From: Dinoroseobacter sp049801095
GTDB taxonomy: Bacteria > Pseudomonadota > Alphaproteobacteria > Rhodobacterales > Rhodobacteraceae
NCBI RefSeq assembly: GCF_049801095.1
Contig: NZ_JBNAGH010000015.1
Location: 1 to 64,000 of the forward strand
Length of the DNA: 64,000 bases
Direction: 5' to 3'
The notes under the pieces are model-generated. The model did no database searches, was not told where the DNA came from, and saw only the letters and a program-made list of their open reading frames with translations. Below, piece after piece: positions 52,141-61,300 of the stretch (position 1 is the stretch's first letter; every line of letters starts with the position of its first letter). Position numbers and translations under genes: made by a program.

Positions 52141-54819
52141 GTGTTCAATCGCCTCCGAGGGTTGTTCCATCGTTACGCAGACCGGCATCTGACCCTGGAT
52201 TGCCCGGGCTTTCCCCTGGATCCAGCCGGGGGCGAGATCCCCATGGGGCATGTGGATCGGGTCGAGGTGCGGGGCAACCGGGTTCATGTGCTGGGCTGGA
52301 GCACGGCAGATCGAGTCACCCTGTTCTGGGAGGGCGGAGAAGACAGCCGTCGGCCGCATATCCCGCGGGAGGATGTGGCCAATGCGCTCGGTCTGAACCG
52401 CTATACCGGGTTCATGCTGGATGCGCCGCTCCATGCTTTTCCTTTCCAACTGCAGATCCACGCCCATGGGGTCGCGCAGACACCGCAACCGGTGGCGACC
52501 CTGACCCTGGAGGGGATCGGTCGGGCCCGGGCGCGTTTGCGCAGAAAGTTTCTCGGGGTGCTGACCGGGCTGGTGCCCACCATTCTGGGCTATGCGCTGC
52601 ACCGTGACCCCATCCGCCGGGATCAGATCAAGCGGCGCCTGGGGCTCGAAGCCGTGCCGGAAGCCGGCCCGATGGAGACCGCGCTCTTTACCTTTGTCGA
52701 AGGGGATGCGGTCACCTATCCCACGGATGTCCCGATCACGGTCATCATGCCGGTCTATAACGCCTTTGAGCTGACCCAGGCAGCATTGGAGCGGGTGGCC
52801 ACCCATACGGATGTGCCCTGGCATGCGGTGGTGATCGAGGACTGCTCCACGGATCCGGAGGTTCGGCCCTGGCTGCGGGACTGGGCTGCGGCCCAGAATG
52901 CCGCCCATCCCGGGCGGGTCACCCTGCTGGAGAACGAGACCAATCGCGGCTTTATCGGCAGTGTGAACCGGGGCTTTGCCGCAGCACTGGAGCGGGGCGA
53001 TCACGTGGTCCTGCTGAATTCCGACGCGCTTGTGCCCGAGAACTGGGCCAGCCGCTTGATCCGCCCGATGATCCAGCATGAGGATGTGGCCACGGTCACC
53101 CCCATGTCGAATGACGCGGAAATCTTCTCGGCCCCGGTGATGTGTGTGCGCAGTGTGCTGGACCCGGGGGAGGCGGATGCGGTGGACCGTGTGGCGCAGA
53201 CCTTCCATCCCGAGGCCACCTTGTCCGTGGCACCGACCGGGGTCGGGTTTTGCATGGCCATGCATATCGACTGGCTGCGCAAGATGCCCACGCTCGATCC
53301 CATTTTCGGGCGCGGCTACGGAGAAGAGGTCGACTGGTGCCAGAAGGTCCGGGCGCTTGGTGGGCGGCATCTGGGCCTGCCCGGGCTTTATGTGGAGCAT
53401 CGCGGCGGTGAAAGCTTCGGCTCGGCCGAAAAGATCAAGCTGGTGCTGAACAACAATCAGATCGTGTCCCATCGCTATCCGAATTACGACCGGGAGGTGC
53501 AGAGCTTCATCAAGGCGGACCCGTTGATCACTCCGCGGGTCGCTTTGGCGATTGCCCTGTTGGCCGAGCGGGCCCGGGTGGCGGAGGTTGCCGTGCCGAT
53601 CTATCTCGCCCATTCCCTGGGCGGGGGCGCGGATGACCATCTGGAGACCCGCATCGAGGCCGAGCTGCCCCTGACAAAGGGCGCGGTGATCCTGCGCGTT
53701 GGCGGGCCGCGACGCTGGCAGGTCGAGGTGATCACCAAGACCGGGCGGGTCTCTGGCGGGACGGATGCCTTTGAGTTTGTGCAGGCGCTTCTGGCGCCCC
53801 TCGGCGCGCGGCGCATTGTCTATTCCTGCGGGGTCGGGGATCTGGATCCGGTGGGGCTGCCGGAATGTCTGCTGACCTTGCGCCGGGATCCGGCCCTTGT
53901 GGAGGGCCTGCCCGACGAGATCGAGATCCTGTTTCACGACTTCTTTGCGCTCAGCCCGTCCTACTGCCTGTTGGACAGTGATGGCGCTTATCGCGGTCTG
54001 CCAGAGCTCGGGACCGAGGATCCGGCCCATCAGATTGTCCGGCCCGATGGCAGCCGCGTGGACCTGTCCGGGTGGCGCGCGGCCTGGGGCGGGCTTCTGG
54101 AGGCGGCCGATCAGGTGACGGTCTTTTCTGCGGACAGCCGGGATCATGTGCTGCAGGTCTATCCGGCGGTGGCCAGCACCATCCAGGTGCAACCCCATGA
54201 TCTGCTGACGGCGGTGCCGGAACTGCCAGCCGCTCCGCCAGATGCCCGTCCGGTGGTCGGTGTGCTCGGCAATATCGGTTTCCAGAAAGGGGCGCAGGTC
54301 GTTCAGGATCTCGCCCGGCGTCTGGAACGCGCTGGCGCGCCCTCCAACGGCGCAGCTGCAGCGGAGCCTGGGGCCGAGACCGATACGGCCAACGATGCCA
54401 AAGCAGAGATCGGGCTGGTGCTGATCGGCAATATCGACCCGGCCTATGGGTTGCCAGCCAGCGCGCCCGTCCATGGGACCTACCGGATCGCGGAGCTTGA
54501 TCAGCTGGTCGCGAAATACGGTGTGACCTGTTGGCTGATCCCTTCGATCTGGCCCGAGACGTTTTCCTATACCACCCATGAGGCACTGGCCACGGGGCTC
54601 CCGGTCTTTGCCTTTCATCTCGGCGCACAGGGCACGGCCGTCGCGCGGGCCGAGAATGGCCATCTGATCCATTTCGACCCATCCGCGGATCTGGCGGAGA
54701 TCGTGCAGGCCACGATCGCCGATGTCATGCGTCCGGAGGCGCCCTCTGCGGACGGTCCCGCGACGCAGGCCCCGGTCGAGGAGAGCGCTGCAAGTGAAGG
54801 TGTCGCGATTTCCAAATGA
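52141..54819 (+). CDS. GT2-GT4 fusion glycosyltransferase
   Basis: An 892-residue protein. Residues 1-150 form a domain I do not recognise, beta-rich around VDRVEVRGNRVHVLGWSTAD. Residues about 195-470 are GT2 (ITVIMPVYNAFELTQAALER; VVIEDCSTDPEV; HVVLLNSDALVPENW; GYGEEVDWCQKVRALGG). The C-terminal third is a GT4-like GT-B domain with PVVGVLGNIGFQKGAQVVQD and WPETFSYTTHEALATGLPVF. Start is a GTG at 52141, 162 bp after the priming transferase, with a poor ribosome site. The stop overlaps the following sulfotransferase (ATGA). Probably adds two sugars in sequence; donors unknown. Confidence 0.82.
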   Translation: MFNRLRGLFHRYADRHLTLDCPGFPLDPAGGEIPMGHVDRVEVRGNRVHVLGWSTADRVTLFWEGGEDSRRPHIPREDVANALGLNRYTGFMLDAPLHAFPFQLQIHAHGVAQTPQPVATLTLEGIGRARARLRRKFLGVLTGLVPTILGYALHRDPIRRDQIKRRLGLEAVPEAGPMETALFTFVEGDAVTYPTDVPITVIMPVYNAFELTQAALERVATHTDVPWHAVVIEDCSTDPEVRPWLRDWAAAQNAAHPGRVTLLENETNRGFIGSVNRGFAAALERGDHVVLLNSDALVPENWASRLIRPMIQHEDVATVTPMSNDAEIFSAPVMCVRSVLDPGEADAVDRVAQTFHPEATLSVAPTGVGFCMAMHIDWLRKMPTLDPIFGRGYGEEVDWCQKVRALGGRHLGLPGLYVEHRGGESFGSAEKIKLVLNNNQIVSHRYPNYDREVQSFIKADPLITPRVALAIALLAERARVAEVAVPIYLAHSLGGGADDHLETRIEAELPLTKGAVILRVGGPRRWQVEVITKTGRVSGGTDAFEFVQALLAPLGARRIVYSCGVGDLDPVGLPECLLTLRRDPALVEGLPDEIEILFHDFFALSPSYCLLDSDGAYRGLPELGTEDPAHQIVRPDGSRVDLSGWRAAWGGLLEAADQVTVFSADSRDHVLQVYPAVASTIQVQPHDLLTAVPELPAAPPDARPVVGVLGNIGFQKGAQVVQDLARRLERAGAPSNGAAAAEPGAETDTANDAKAEIGLVLIGNIDPAYGLPASAPVHGTYRIAELDQLVAKYGVTCWLIPSIWPETFSYTTHEALATGLPVFAFHLGAQGTAVARAENGHLIHFDPSADLAEIVQATIADVMRPEAPSADGPATQAPVEESAASEGVAISK

Positions 54820-55592
54820 CGCTCAGCCCCGAATGCCCCCTGGTCTTTTTGCATATTCCCAAAACCGCGGGGCAGACCATCCATGAGGCGCTGACCGGTC
54901 TTGCCAAGCCGGAGGAGATCTCGCCGGTCCGGTTGCACAGTCAGGCAGCGCCGGGACCGGCACAGATGCCACCGGGATACAGTCTCTATTCCGGGCATCT
55001 GGACTGGGTTGATCTCGAGGCCCTGCCCGAGGCCCGTTTTGCCTTCACGGTGTTGCGCGATCCGTTCGAGCGGCTGGCCTCCTATTACCTTTATGTGCTC
55101 AAGCGTGCCCAGGAGCGGGCCGATGAAGTGCTGGAACAGCCCAGCCCCCCCCATCTGCGCGGGTTGCGCCGGATCCTGACCGTCTCGACGGAGGAGTATT
55201 TCTTCGGGGGCGATGCGGAATGGCAGGCCTTCATCCGGGCCCATTACGACAATTTCTACACCAGCTATTTCGCCACGCGGCGCATGCTGGGCTGGGATGC
55301 GGTGCAAGCCATGGATGAGGACAGTGCCGTTGCAGCCGCTCTGGCCAATGTCCCGCGTCTGAACCGGATTTATTCGATCCGGGATCTCGGGGCGCTGGAG
55401 CGGGATCTGGCGGAGCGCGGTCTCGGTGTCTCGGTGACAGACAAGTTTCACCGGGTCTCGGAAGGAGCCTTGCAGGATCGCCGTTGGCCGATCCTGACGG
55501 ATCGGTTCGAGAGCGATGCGGGCATTCGGAAGCTGGAAGCCTTCGCCCTGCGGGACGAGTTATTCCTGCACGAGCTGGCGCTGCAAGTCTGA
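54816..55592 (+). CDS. Sulfotransferase family 2-like protein
   Basis: A 258-residue predicted sulfotransferase. PLVFLHIPKTAGQTIHEAL (residues 8-26) is the PAPS loop in the classical PKTAGxT form. ARFAFTVLRDPFERLASYYLY is the 3'-phosphate-binding segment with R and S in place. It is translationally coupled (ATGA) to the GT2-GT4 gene, which suggests it sulfates the sugar that enzyme adds. It is the last gene of the rml unit, followed by a hairpin. Confidence 0.82.
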   Translation: MTLSPECPLVFLHIPKTAGQTIHEALTGLAKPEEISPVRLHSQAAPGPAQMPPGYSLYSGHLDWVDLEALPEARFAFTVLRDPFERLASYYLYVLKRAQERADEVLEQPSPPHLRGLRRILTVSTEEYFFGGDAEWQAFIRAHYDNFYTSYFATRRMLGWDAVQAMDEDSAVAAALANVPRLNRIYSIRDLGALERDLAERGLGVSVTDKFHRVSEGALQDRRWPILTDRFESDAGIRKLEAFALRDELFLHELALQV

Positions 55593-55611
55593 CGACCCGG
55601 GCGGGCCGAAC

Positions 55612-55638
55612 CGGATCCCGCAGAGTGCGGGACCCGGT
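55612..55638. terminator. Strong hairpin between convergent genes
   Basis: CCGGATCCCGCA (55612-55623) pairs with TGCGGGACCCGG (55627-55638) with one mismatch and a 3-base loop. It lies between two convergent stop codons and can end transcription from both sides, though T tracts are absent. Confidence 0.6.
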
Positions 55639-55646
55639 CTGGCGCG

Positions 55647-58010
55647 TTACAGCGCCATATCCGCAGGCTCGCTCAGAAGCGTGCTCTCGGTGGCGGCGGT
55701 CTGGTCCTCGCCAATCAGAAGGCTCTGATTGTCATCGGATGTGACGAGATTGTTCTCGGTCAGCCAGGCCCAGAGCGTGTCGATATCCCAGGCCCCGCTT
55801 TGCAGCATGAGGATGGGGATCAGATCCGCATCCGTCTGCTCCTGGCCCTCGCTCTCGTCGATTTCCTCCGAGATCGGCACCACATCCGGCTCCTGGACCT
55901 CGTCCGTCGGACCAGCCGGATTTTCTCCGGGCAGTGTGTCGTCATAGACGATGGAGGGCGGAACCGTCATTTCAAAGCTGTCGACAACCCCCTTGGCGCT
56001 CTTGCTCCAGCTGGCGCCGCCCAGCGTCATGGAGTGATGACCCAGGGGCGGGGTGGTGCCGGTCGCGGTGGTTTGTGCCAGAACCGTGCCATCGACGGAC
56101 AAAGACATGGTCTCGGCCAGCCCATCGAAATTCAGGCTGATATCATGGGACACCCCGGCCTCGATCTGGCCCCGGGCCGTGGCCATCTTGAAGGTGCCTT
56201 CATCGGTGACCACCACGGCGCTCAGGCTGCCATCGGCATTGACGGTGATGCTGAAGGCGCCGCTCAGGGCCAGAAGCGTCCCTGCGGCGGAGCCTCCATC
56301 CATGGTGAAGCCCAGATCGATCTGGAACGTGTCCAGATTGAAGATCTGATCATTCTCCCGGGTCACTGCGAGGCGGCTGCTGCCATCCAGTCGGAAACCA
56401 TAGCCATTCTCGGTTCCGACAATGCCGTTATTGACGGCGCCGGAGACGACGAGATCCGACTCCCAATGCGAGCTGTCCGAAACACCGCCGGGACCAAACA
56501 CCAGGGACAGGTTCTCGGTGGAGAGGACCTCGACCAGGCGGGTGCTTTCATGGATTTGCCCATCGGCCGTCTTCAGGCGCAGGGTCACACTGTGGATGCC
56601 GGGATCATTGAAGGTATGTTCCGCAACCAGACCCATGCGCACGGTGTTGTCGCTGAAGATCCATGTGATCTCGGTCGTGTCCGGATCGACCCTTTGGCCG
56701 CCGACGACGCTGTATTCCGCCGAGACGCCCACACCCAGCCGGTTCCCGACCAGATCATACTGATAGATCAGGACGGATTCGTCGTCGCTGCTGACCAGGG
56801 TCTCGGTGCTCATGGCCGCGCCATAGGTCCCGTATAGGGGGCTGTTGGGCAGGAATTGCAGATCGGCAAGAGTGCCGTCCCCGAGGCCCGAGAGGTTCAG
56901 CACATGGTTCCCGACAAAGGTCTCGGAGGCGGGATCGGTGTAGTTCACCAGATAGTTGTTGCCCTTATAGGCCTTGTCATTGATCGAGATTGACCCGGTC
57001 ACATTCTTCGAGATTTGCGCTTCGGGCAGGTTCGTGACGATGATTTTGGGCGCGCTGGAGATCTCGGGGCTGTTCGTATTGCTCTGGGTGGTGGCGCCGG
57101 TATTCCACAACAGGGTGTTGTTGTAGATTTCGGCGCCCTGGGTATCCGAGAGCCCGATGCCCTGGGGCATGCCGCTATAGATCACGTTATCGTGGATCTC
57201 GATGTCCTGATAATACCCTTGGGTGCTGAACTCCTCGTTGCGGATGAAGATGCCCTGAGAGGCCGCGCCGTTGCCCGCATCGAGCAGATTGTGGCTGATG
57301 ACCACATTCGAGGTGAGCAGCTTCGCATTGGTGCCCCAGATCTGGATCATGTCCGTATGGTTCACATCCTGGGAAGATCCGTGGAAGTCATGCATGTTGT
57401 TATGGGAGATCACCACATCCTGGATCCCGCCACCCCGCATGCCGTCGGACTGGATGCCCGAGATGTCGTTATGGCTGATATCGAGGCCTTTGACCTCACG
57501 ATAGACGATCCCGTTATTGTAGTCCGTCATCGTGTTGTGGCTGAAGGTGATGTTGGTGCTGTCGCGCAGGGAGACGGCGTTCTCGCCGATCTCGACACCA
57601 TTGGTTTTCGTCAGAAACCCGCCCGCATCGCTTTCCATCGTGTTGCCCACGATCTCGATCATGTCGGAGCTGCTGACATTCACATCAGAGAGCCAGCTTG
57701 GTCTGGTCTCGCCATATTCCCCGCTATTGATGTCCATGCCCGTGATGGTGATGTGGGAGGCTTGCTGGACAAACACCTGCAGCACTTCGGGGGGTGTGTC
57801 CTCATCCAGTGGTTTGATGAGGATCGGACTCTCGGCGCTCCCGACTTTGGTGGCTGAGATCATGTAGGGCCCGGCATTGCCATCCAGTAGGATGGTCCCG
57901 CCATTGCCTTCAGACAGTTTGGTGAGTGCTTGGGTGAGTGCTTCGTCGGACGCCACGACAATGGTCTCGGAGTCAAAGCCATCACGTGCCGTATAGAGTG
58001 CAGTGTGCAT
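55647..58010 (-). CDS. Extracellular right-handed parallel beta-helix protein with LamG-like domain
   Basis: 787 residues from the ATG at 58010 (AGGAAG eight bases upstream). Residues about 60-400 are parallel beta-helix coils (ISHNNMHDF, SNVVISHNLLDAGNG, DIEIHDNVIYSG), a fold typical of polysaccharide lyases, hydrolases and C5-epimerases. A PKD-like stretch (DPDTTEITWIFSDNTV) and a LamG/concanavalin-like domain (about 530-700) follow, then an acidic linker and a C-terminal 60-residue tail. Upstream ATG (58085) or TTG (58139) starts would add a signal-peptide-like segment (LVLLHAVLVWCAALPTNA), so the secretion route is open. Probably acts on the exopolysaccharide; catalytic residues were not identified. 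Confidence 0.7.
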   Translation of the reverse strand: MHTALYTARDGFDSETIVVASDEALTQALTKLSEGNGGTILLDGNAGPYMISATKVGSAESPILIKPLDEDTPPEVLQVFVQQASHITITGMDINSGEYGETRPSWLSDVNVSSSDMIEIVGNTMESDAGGFLTKTNGVEIGENAVSLRDSTNITFSHNTMTDYNNGIVYREVKGLDISHNDISGIQSDGMRGGGIQDVVISHNNMHDFHGSSQDVNHTDMIQIWGTNAKLLTSNVVISHNLLDAGNGAASQGIFIRNEEFSTQGYYQDIEIHDNVIYSGMPQGIGLSDTQGAEIYNNTLLWNTGATTQSNTNSPEISSAPKIIVTNLPEAQISKNVTGSISINDKAYKGNNYLVNYTDPASETFVGNHVLNLSGLGDGTLADLQFLPNSPLYGTYGAAMSTETLVSSDDESVLIYQYDLVGNRLGVGVSAEYSVVGGQRVDPDTTEITWIFSDNTVRMGLVAEHTFNDPGIHSVTLRLKTADGQIHESTRLVEVLSTENLSLVFGPGGVSDSSHWESDLVVSGAVNNGIVGTENGYGFRLDGSSRLAVTRENDQIFNLDTFQIDLGFTMDGGSAAGTLLALSGAFSITVNADGSLSAVVVTDEGTFKMATARGQIEAGVSHDISLNFDGLAETMSLSVDGTVLAQTTATGTTPPLGHHSMTLGGASWSKSAKGVVDSFEMTVPPSIVYDDTLPGENPAGPTDEVQEPDVVPISEEIDESEGQEQTDADLIPILMLQSGAWDIDTLWAWLTENNLVTSDDNQSLLIGEDQTAATESTLLSEPADMAL

Positions 58011-58326
58011 TAGGTGTTCTTCCTGGTTCGCATTTGTCGGCAGCGCTGCACACCAAACCAACACGGCATGCAAAAGCACTAGCATCACCCGGCTGAATGC
58101 GTTCAGAGAGACGCTTTTCTTAGGCTGGATTCTGTCCAAAGGGGGGCTGCCTTATAAAAAACACGTCTTTTTTTAAGACATTTGGCTTGTAGGCAAGCGG
58201 CGCCTTGGGTTGGAGACGAGGCGGGCAGGAATCTGCTACATTTTGTTAACACTGTGCTCTGGGCACCTCATAAATATGCGCGTCTTACTCGATCTGCTCT
58301 ATCCTGTTGCATCTTGTGAATTTTAT
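58011..58326. promoter_or_regulatory. Divergent region between the two secreted-protein genes
   Basis: A 316-bp AT-richer stretch separating the two most probable start codons; it includes possible N-terminal extensions of both genes. It must hold both promoters. A run of T at about 58160-58175 is notable. No operator was identified with confidence. Confidence 0.4.
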
Positions 58327-61300
58327 ATGGCGAGATGGCGCCCTTGCCGTGGAAACCTGACCCTGGGGCACTGGTTCATCCCTGTTCTGCTGATGAGCCT
58401 TCTGGGCGGGACGCTCGGCTCCGCGGGGGAGCTTGGCCGCGATGCGCAAATCGCAAACGACCGTGCGCTTGCTTATCGTGACGCTAACCAAACTGAGCAA
58501 TCACTATGGCCTGTTCTTTCAGGCAGTCCCGGGGCCATGCATGTGGTGCCTGTGTCAGACATGGCTGCAGCTTCCTCCGCAACAGCGGGGACAGCCTGGT
58601 CTGTCTCCGCCCCGACCAGGTCGTACCAGATGCAGATCAACCTCGCCAATCCATTCTCGATATCGTCAATGGACAACACAAATGCTTCAGATCCGTCCAT
58701 GGCTTCGCCCTTCGTGGAGCCGCCGGCGATCATACCGGATCTGGTCGAGCTGGGCGATATCGTGACATTGCAAGCCGGCGTGTTGGCCCCGGGGGCGAGC
58801 TTTGAGCAGACGCGGCTGTTCCTCGACGATGCCAATGTGACCGGGGCGCTCACGACCCAGACCGACGGAACGGCGACCTATGTCACCACCGAGCCGGGCC
58901 GGCTGACCTGGCGCGTCATCGCCAGAAATGCCGCGGGCAATCTCTCGACACTAGAGCGCTCGGTGATGGTCACCGCGATCTCCACCGATCTTCCGGAAGC
59001 GACATTGCTGCGTGCCATGACGCCCGGCGTGGCCGCTCCGGGGCCCTTCTCGGACGGTCTGGTGGTCGGGTTGATCGGCGACACACAGAGCGCAGAGGTC
59101 GAGCTGGCCGCGACGGCCGCCTCTGGCGCCAATGGCCAGACCCTGGAGGTCCGCGTGGTGTCGCAAGAGGGCGATACCGAGCAGGTTGGCTGGACGCCTC
59201 TGGGGACCGTCTTCGGCGGCGCTGTGTCTGGAACAGTCTCTGTTCCGAAGTCTACGGGCTGGAACAAGGTGCAGATGCGCTATGCCAGCGACCCCGATAC
59301 GGTCTGGGAAGATACGACCAAATGGGGCGTGGGCTATAAAGTGCTGCTGCTGGGTCAGTCCCAGGTGGTGATCATGCTGCGTCAGGCGCTCAGCCTGCAT
59401 GATATGCAGCATCCCGGGACGGCGTCTTACTATGACAACCAGGATGCGGCCCCGATCTTTGGTCTGATCGATACCAACACCGCAGGCGGCGGTCTGCAGG
59501 CGATGGTCGACCAGTTCCGCGCCTTCGACCCGGACACGCCGCTGATGCTTGTGCGTGAGGCGATCCCCGGCCAAGGCACGCTGGATCTGGTTGATGACAG
59601 CCGTCCCGGGCGGACATGGGCAGACATGCAGGAACGCGTGGACGCCTATGGCGGCGACTACACGGCAGTTGTGCAGATGTGGCCCTCGGAAGACAGCGGG
59701 GATTTCTCTAACGATGCAGAGGCTCCTTACCGGATCCTCATTGGCGACACGGACTGGATCGCCCAGAGCCCCTATGCGGCGCAGGTGGACCACACCCTCG
59801 CGGATGTTCTGGAGCCCGGTTATGTCTTCGCCCAGCACCCGGCAACGCGGCACAAATACAGCCTGGGCGACATGCGGGCGAGCGAGATCGCGGTGGCAAA
59901 TGCCTATGGCCTGCCCGTTGGTCCGCCGATTGTGGACTTCCAGCTCGAATGGTTGGGCAACAGGCTCGACAATGGCCACCCGGAACCGGAAGGCCCCGGC
60001 AATATCCGCTTTGGCGCCCGTCTGGGGGTCACGCTGGCGCGGGCCCTGGGGCTCGATACCTCGCAAAACCCCTATATCACCGGCACGGCCGAGTTGAGTG
60101 CGGATGGCACATTCCTCATTGTCCCCCTGACCCCGATCAATGGGGGCTCCATGTATGCGATCGAGCCGAGCGATCTGGCGGGCTGGCGCGTGGATAACGA
60201 CCCGAACGGGTTTGTGGCGGAGCTTCACGGCAACAGCGTCTGGCTTGTGAAAGACAGCGGTACATGGTCCCCGGGCGCGACAGTTTCCAAGGTCAGCAAC
60301 CTGACGATCAACACCGCAGACACGGCAGCCGAGGAGATCCGGATCACGCAAGGCGAGGTCTATGAGACCTGGGCGCCTGATATTCTCGGTCTTGGTATTC
60401 CGGTGCACGGTGTGCAGGTGGGCGGCCAGTGGACCCTGCCGTCCCTCAGCGTCACCTCTGGGGCGGTTGCGGGATCTCAAACCGCCTCGGCGCCGGATGC
60501 TTTCGCGGCAGCGGACTGGACGGCCACGGATGCGGCCAATGGCGGAGGGGTCGATATCGCGATTGCACGCCTCCCGAAAACAAACGGCGCGCCCCTCACG
60601 ACCCTGGAGTACCGCATCGACGGCGGGGCATGGACCGACGCGGGCGGGGTCGGGGATTTCACCCTGACAGGTCTCGCGGTGGATACGGAGATCGATCTCC
60701 AGCTTCGTGTGGTCAACGCAACCGGAGCCGGGTCGGCGAGCGATACCAAGAGCGCCACCCCGACAGGCACGGCGGCCCTGACCGGGTTCCTCCGCGCCTT
60801 TGGGAGCGCGACACTCGGGGACGACCAGACCGCGCTCGACGATTTCGCGCCGGTTGGCTCCATGCTGGCCGAGGTCATGGCGAATGCAGCGGCCCCGGGC
60901 GGGCAGGCGCTGGCTTTCTACAAGACATCGGGCAATCTCAACGAGCTGACCGATACGGCGGTGACCGAGGCGATCTCGCCCGGGTTCACGACACTCACGG
61001 TCGAAGGGGCGTTCAGAACGTCCTCCTCGGGAAGTGACCGGTACTTCATCGGCTCTCGGAAAGGCGCAACCCGGATGACGGGTCTCTTTTTCAGCGGCGA
61101 TCATGTGTTCCTGGTGACGGATCTGGACGCCGGAACCCTGGATTATGGGGTCGGCGCACGCCCGTTCCTGTTCCAGAACAGCGGGCCGCAGCAGGATATT
61201 GCGTTCAAGCTGGAGATCACCGGCGATACGATCCGCGGCAAGGCCTGGCCCCTCTCGGGCAGCGAGCCGGTGGATTGGGTCGAGATCACCACCTCGGATA

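Noticed and set aside
52135..54672. 845-codon minus-strand open frame
   Set aside because: Antisense shadow of the GT2-GT4 gene, His/Arg/Gly-rich with no domain pattern.
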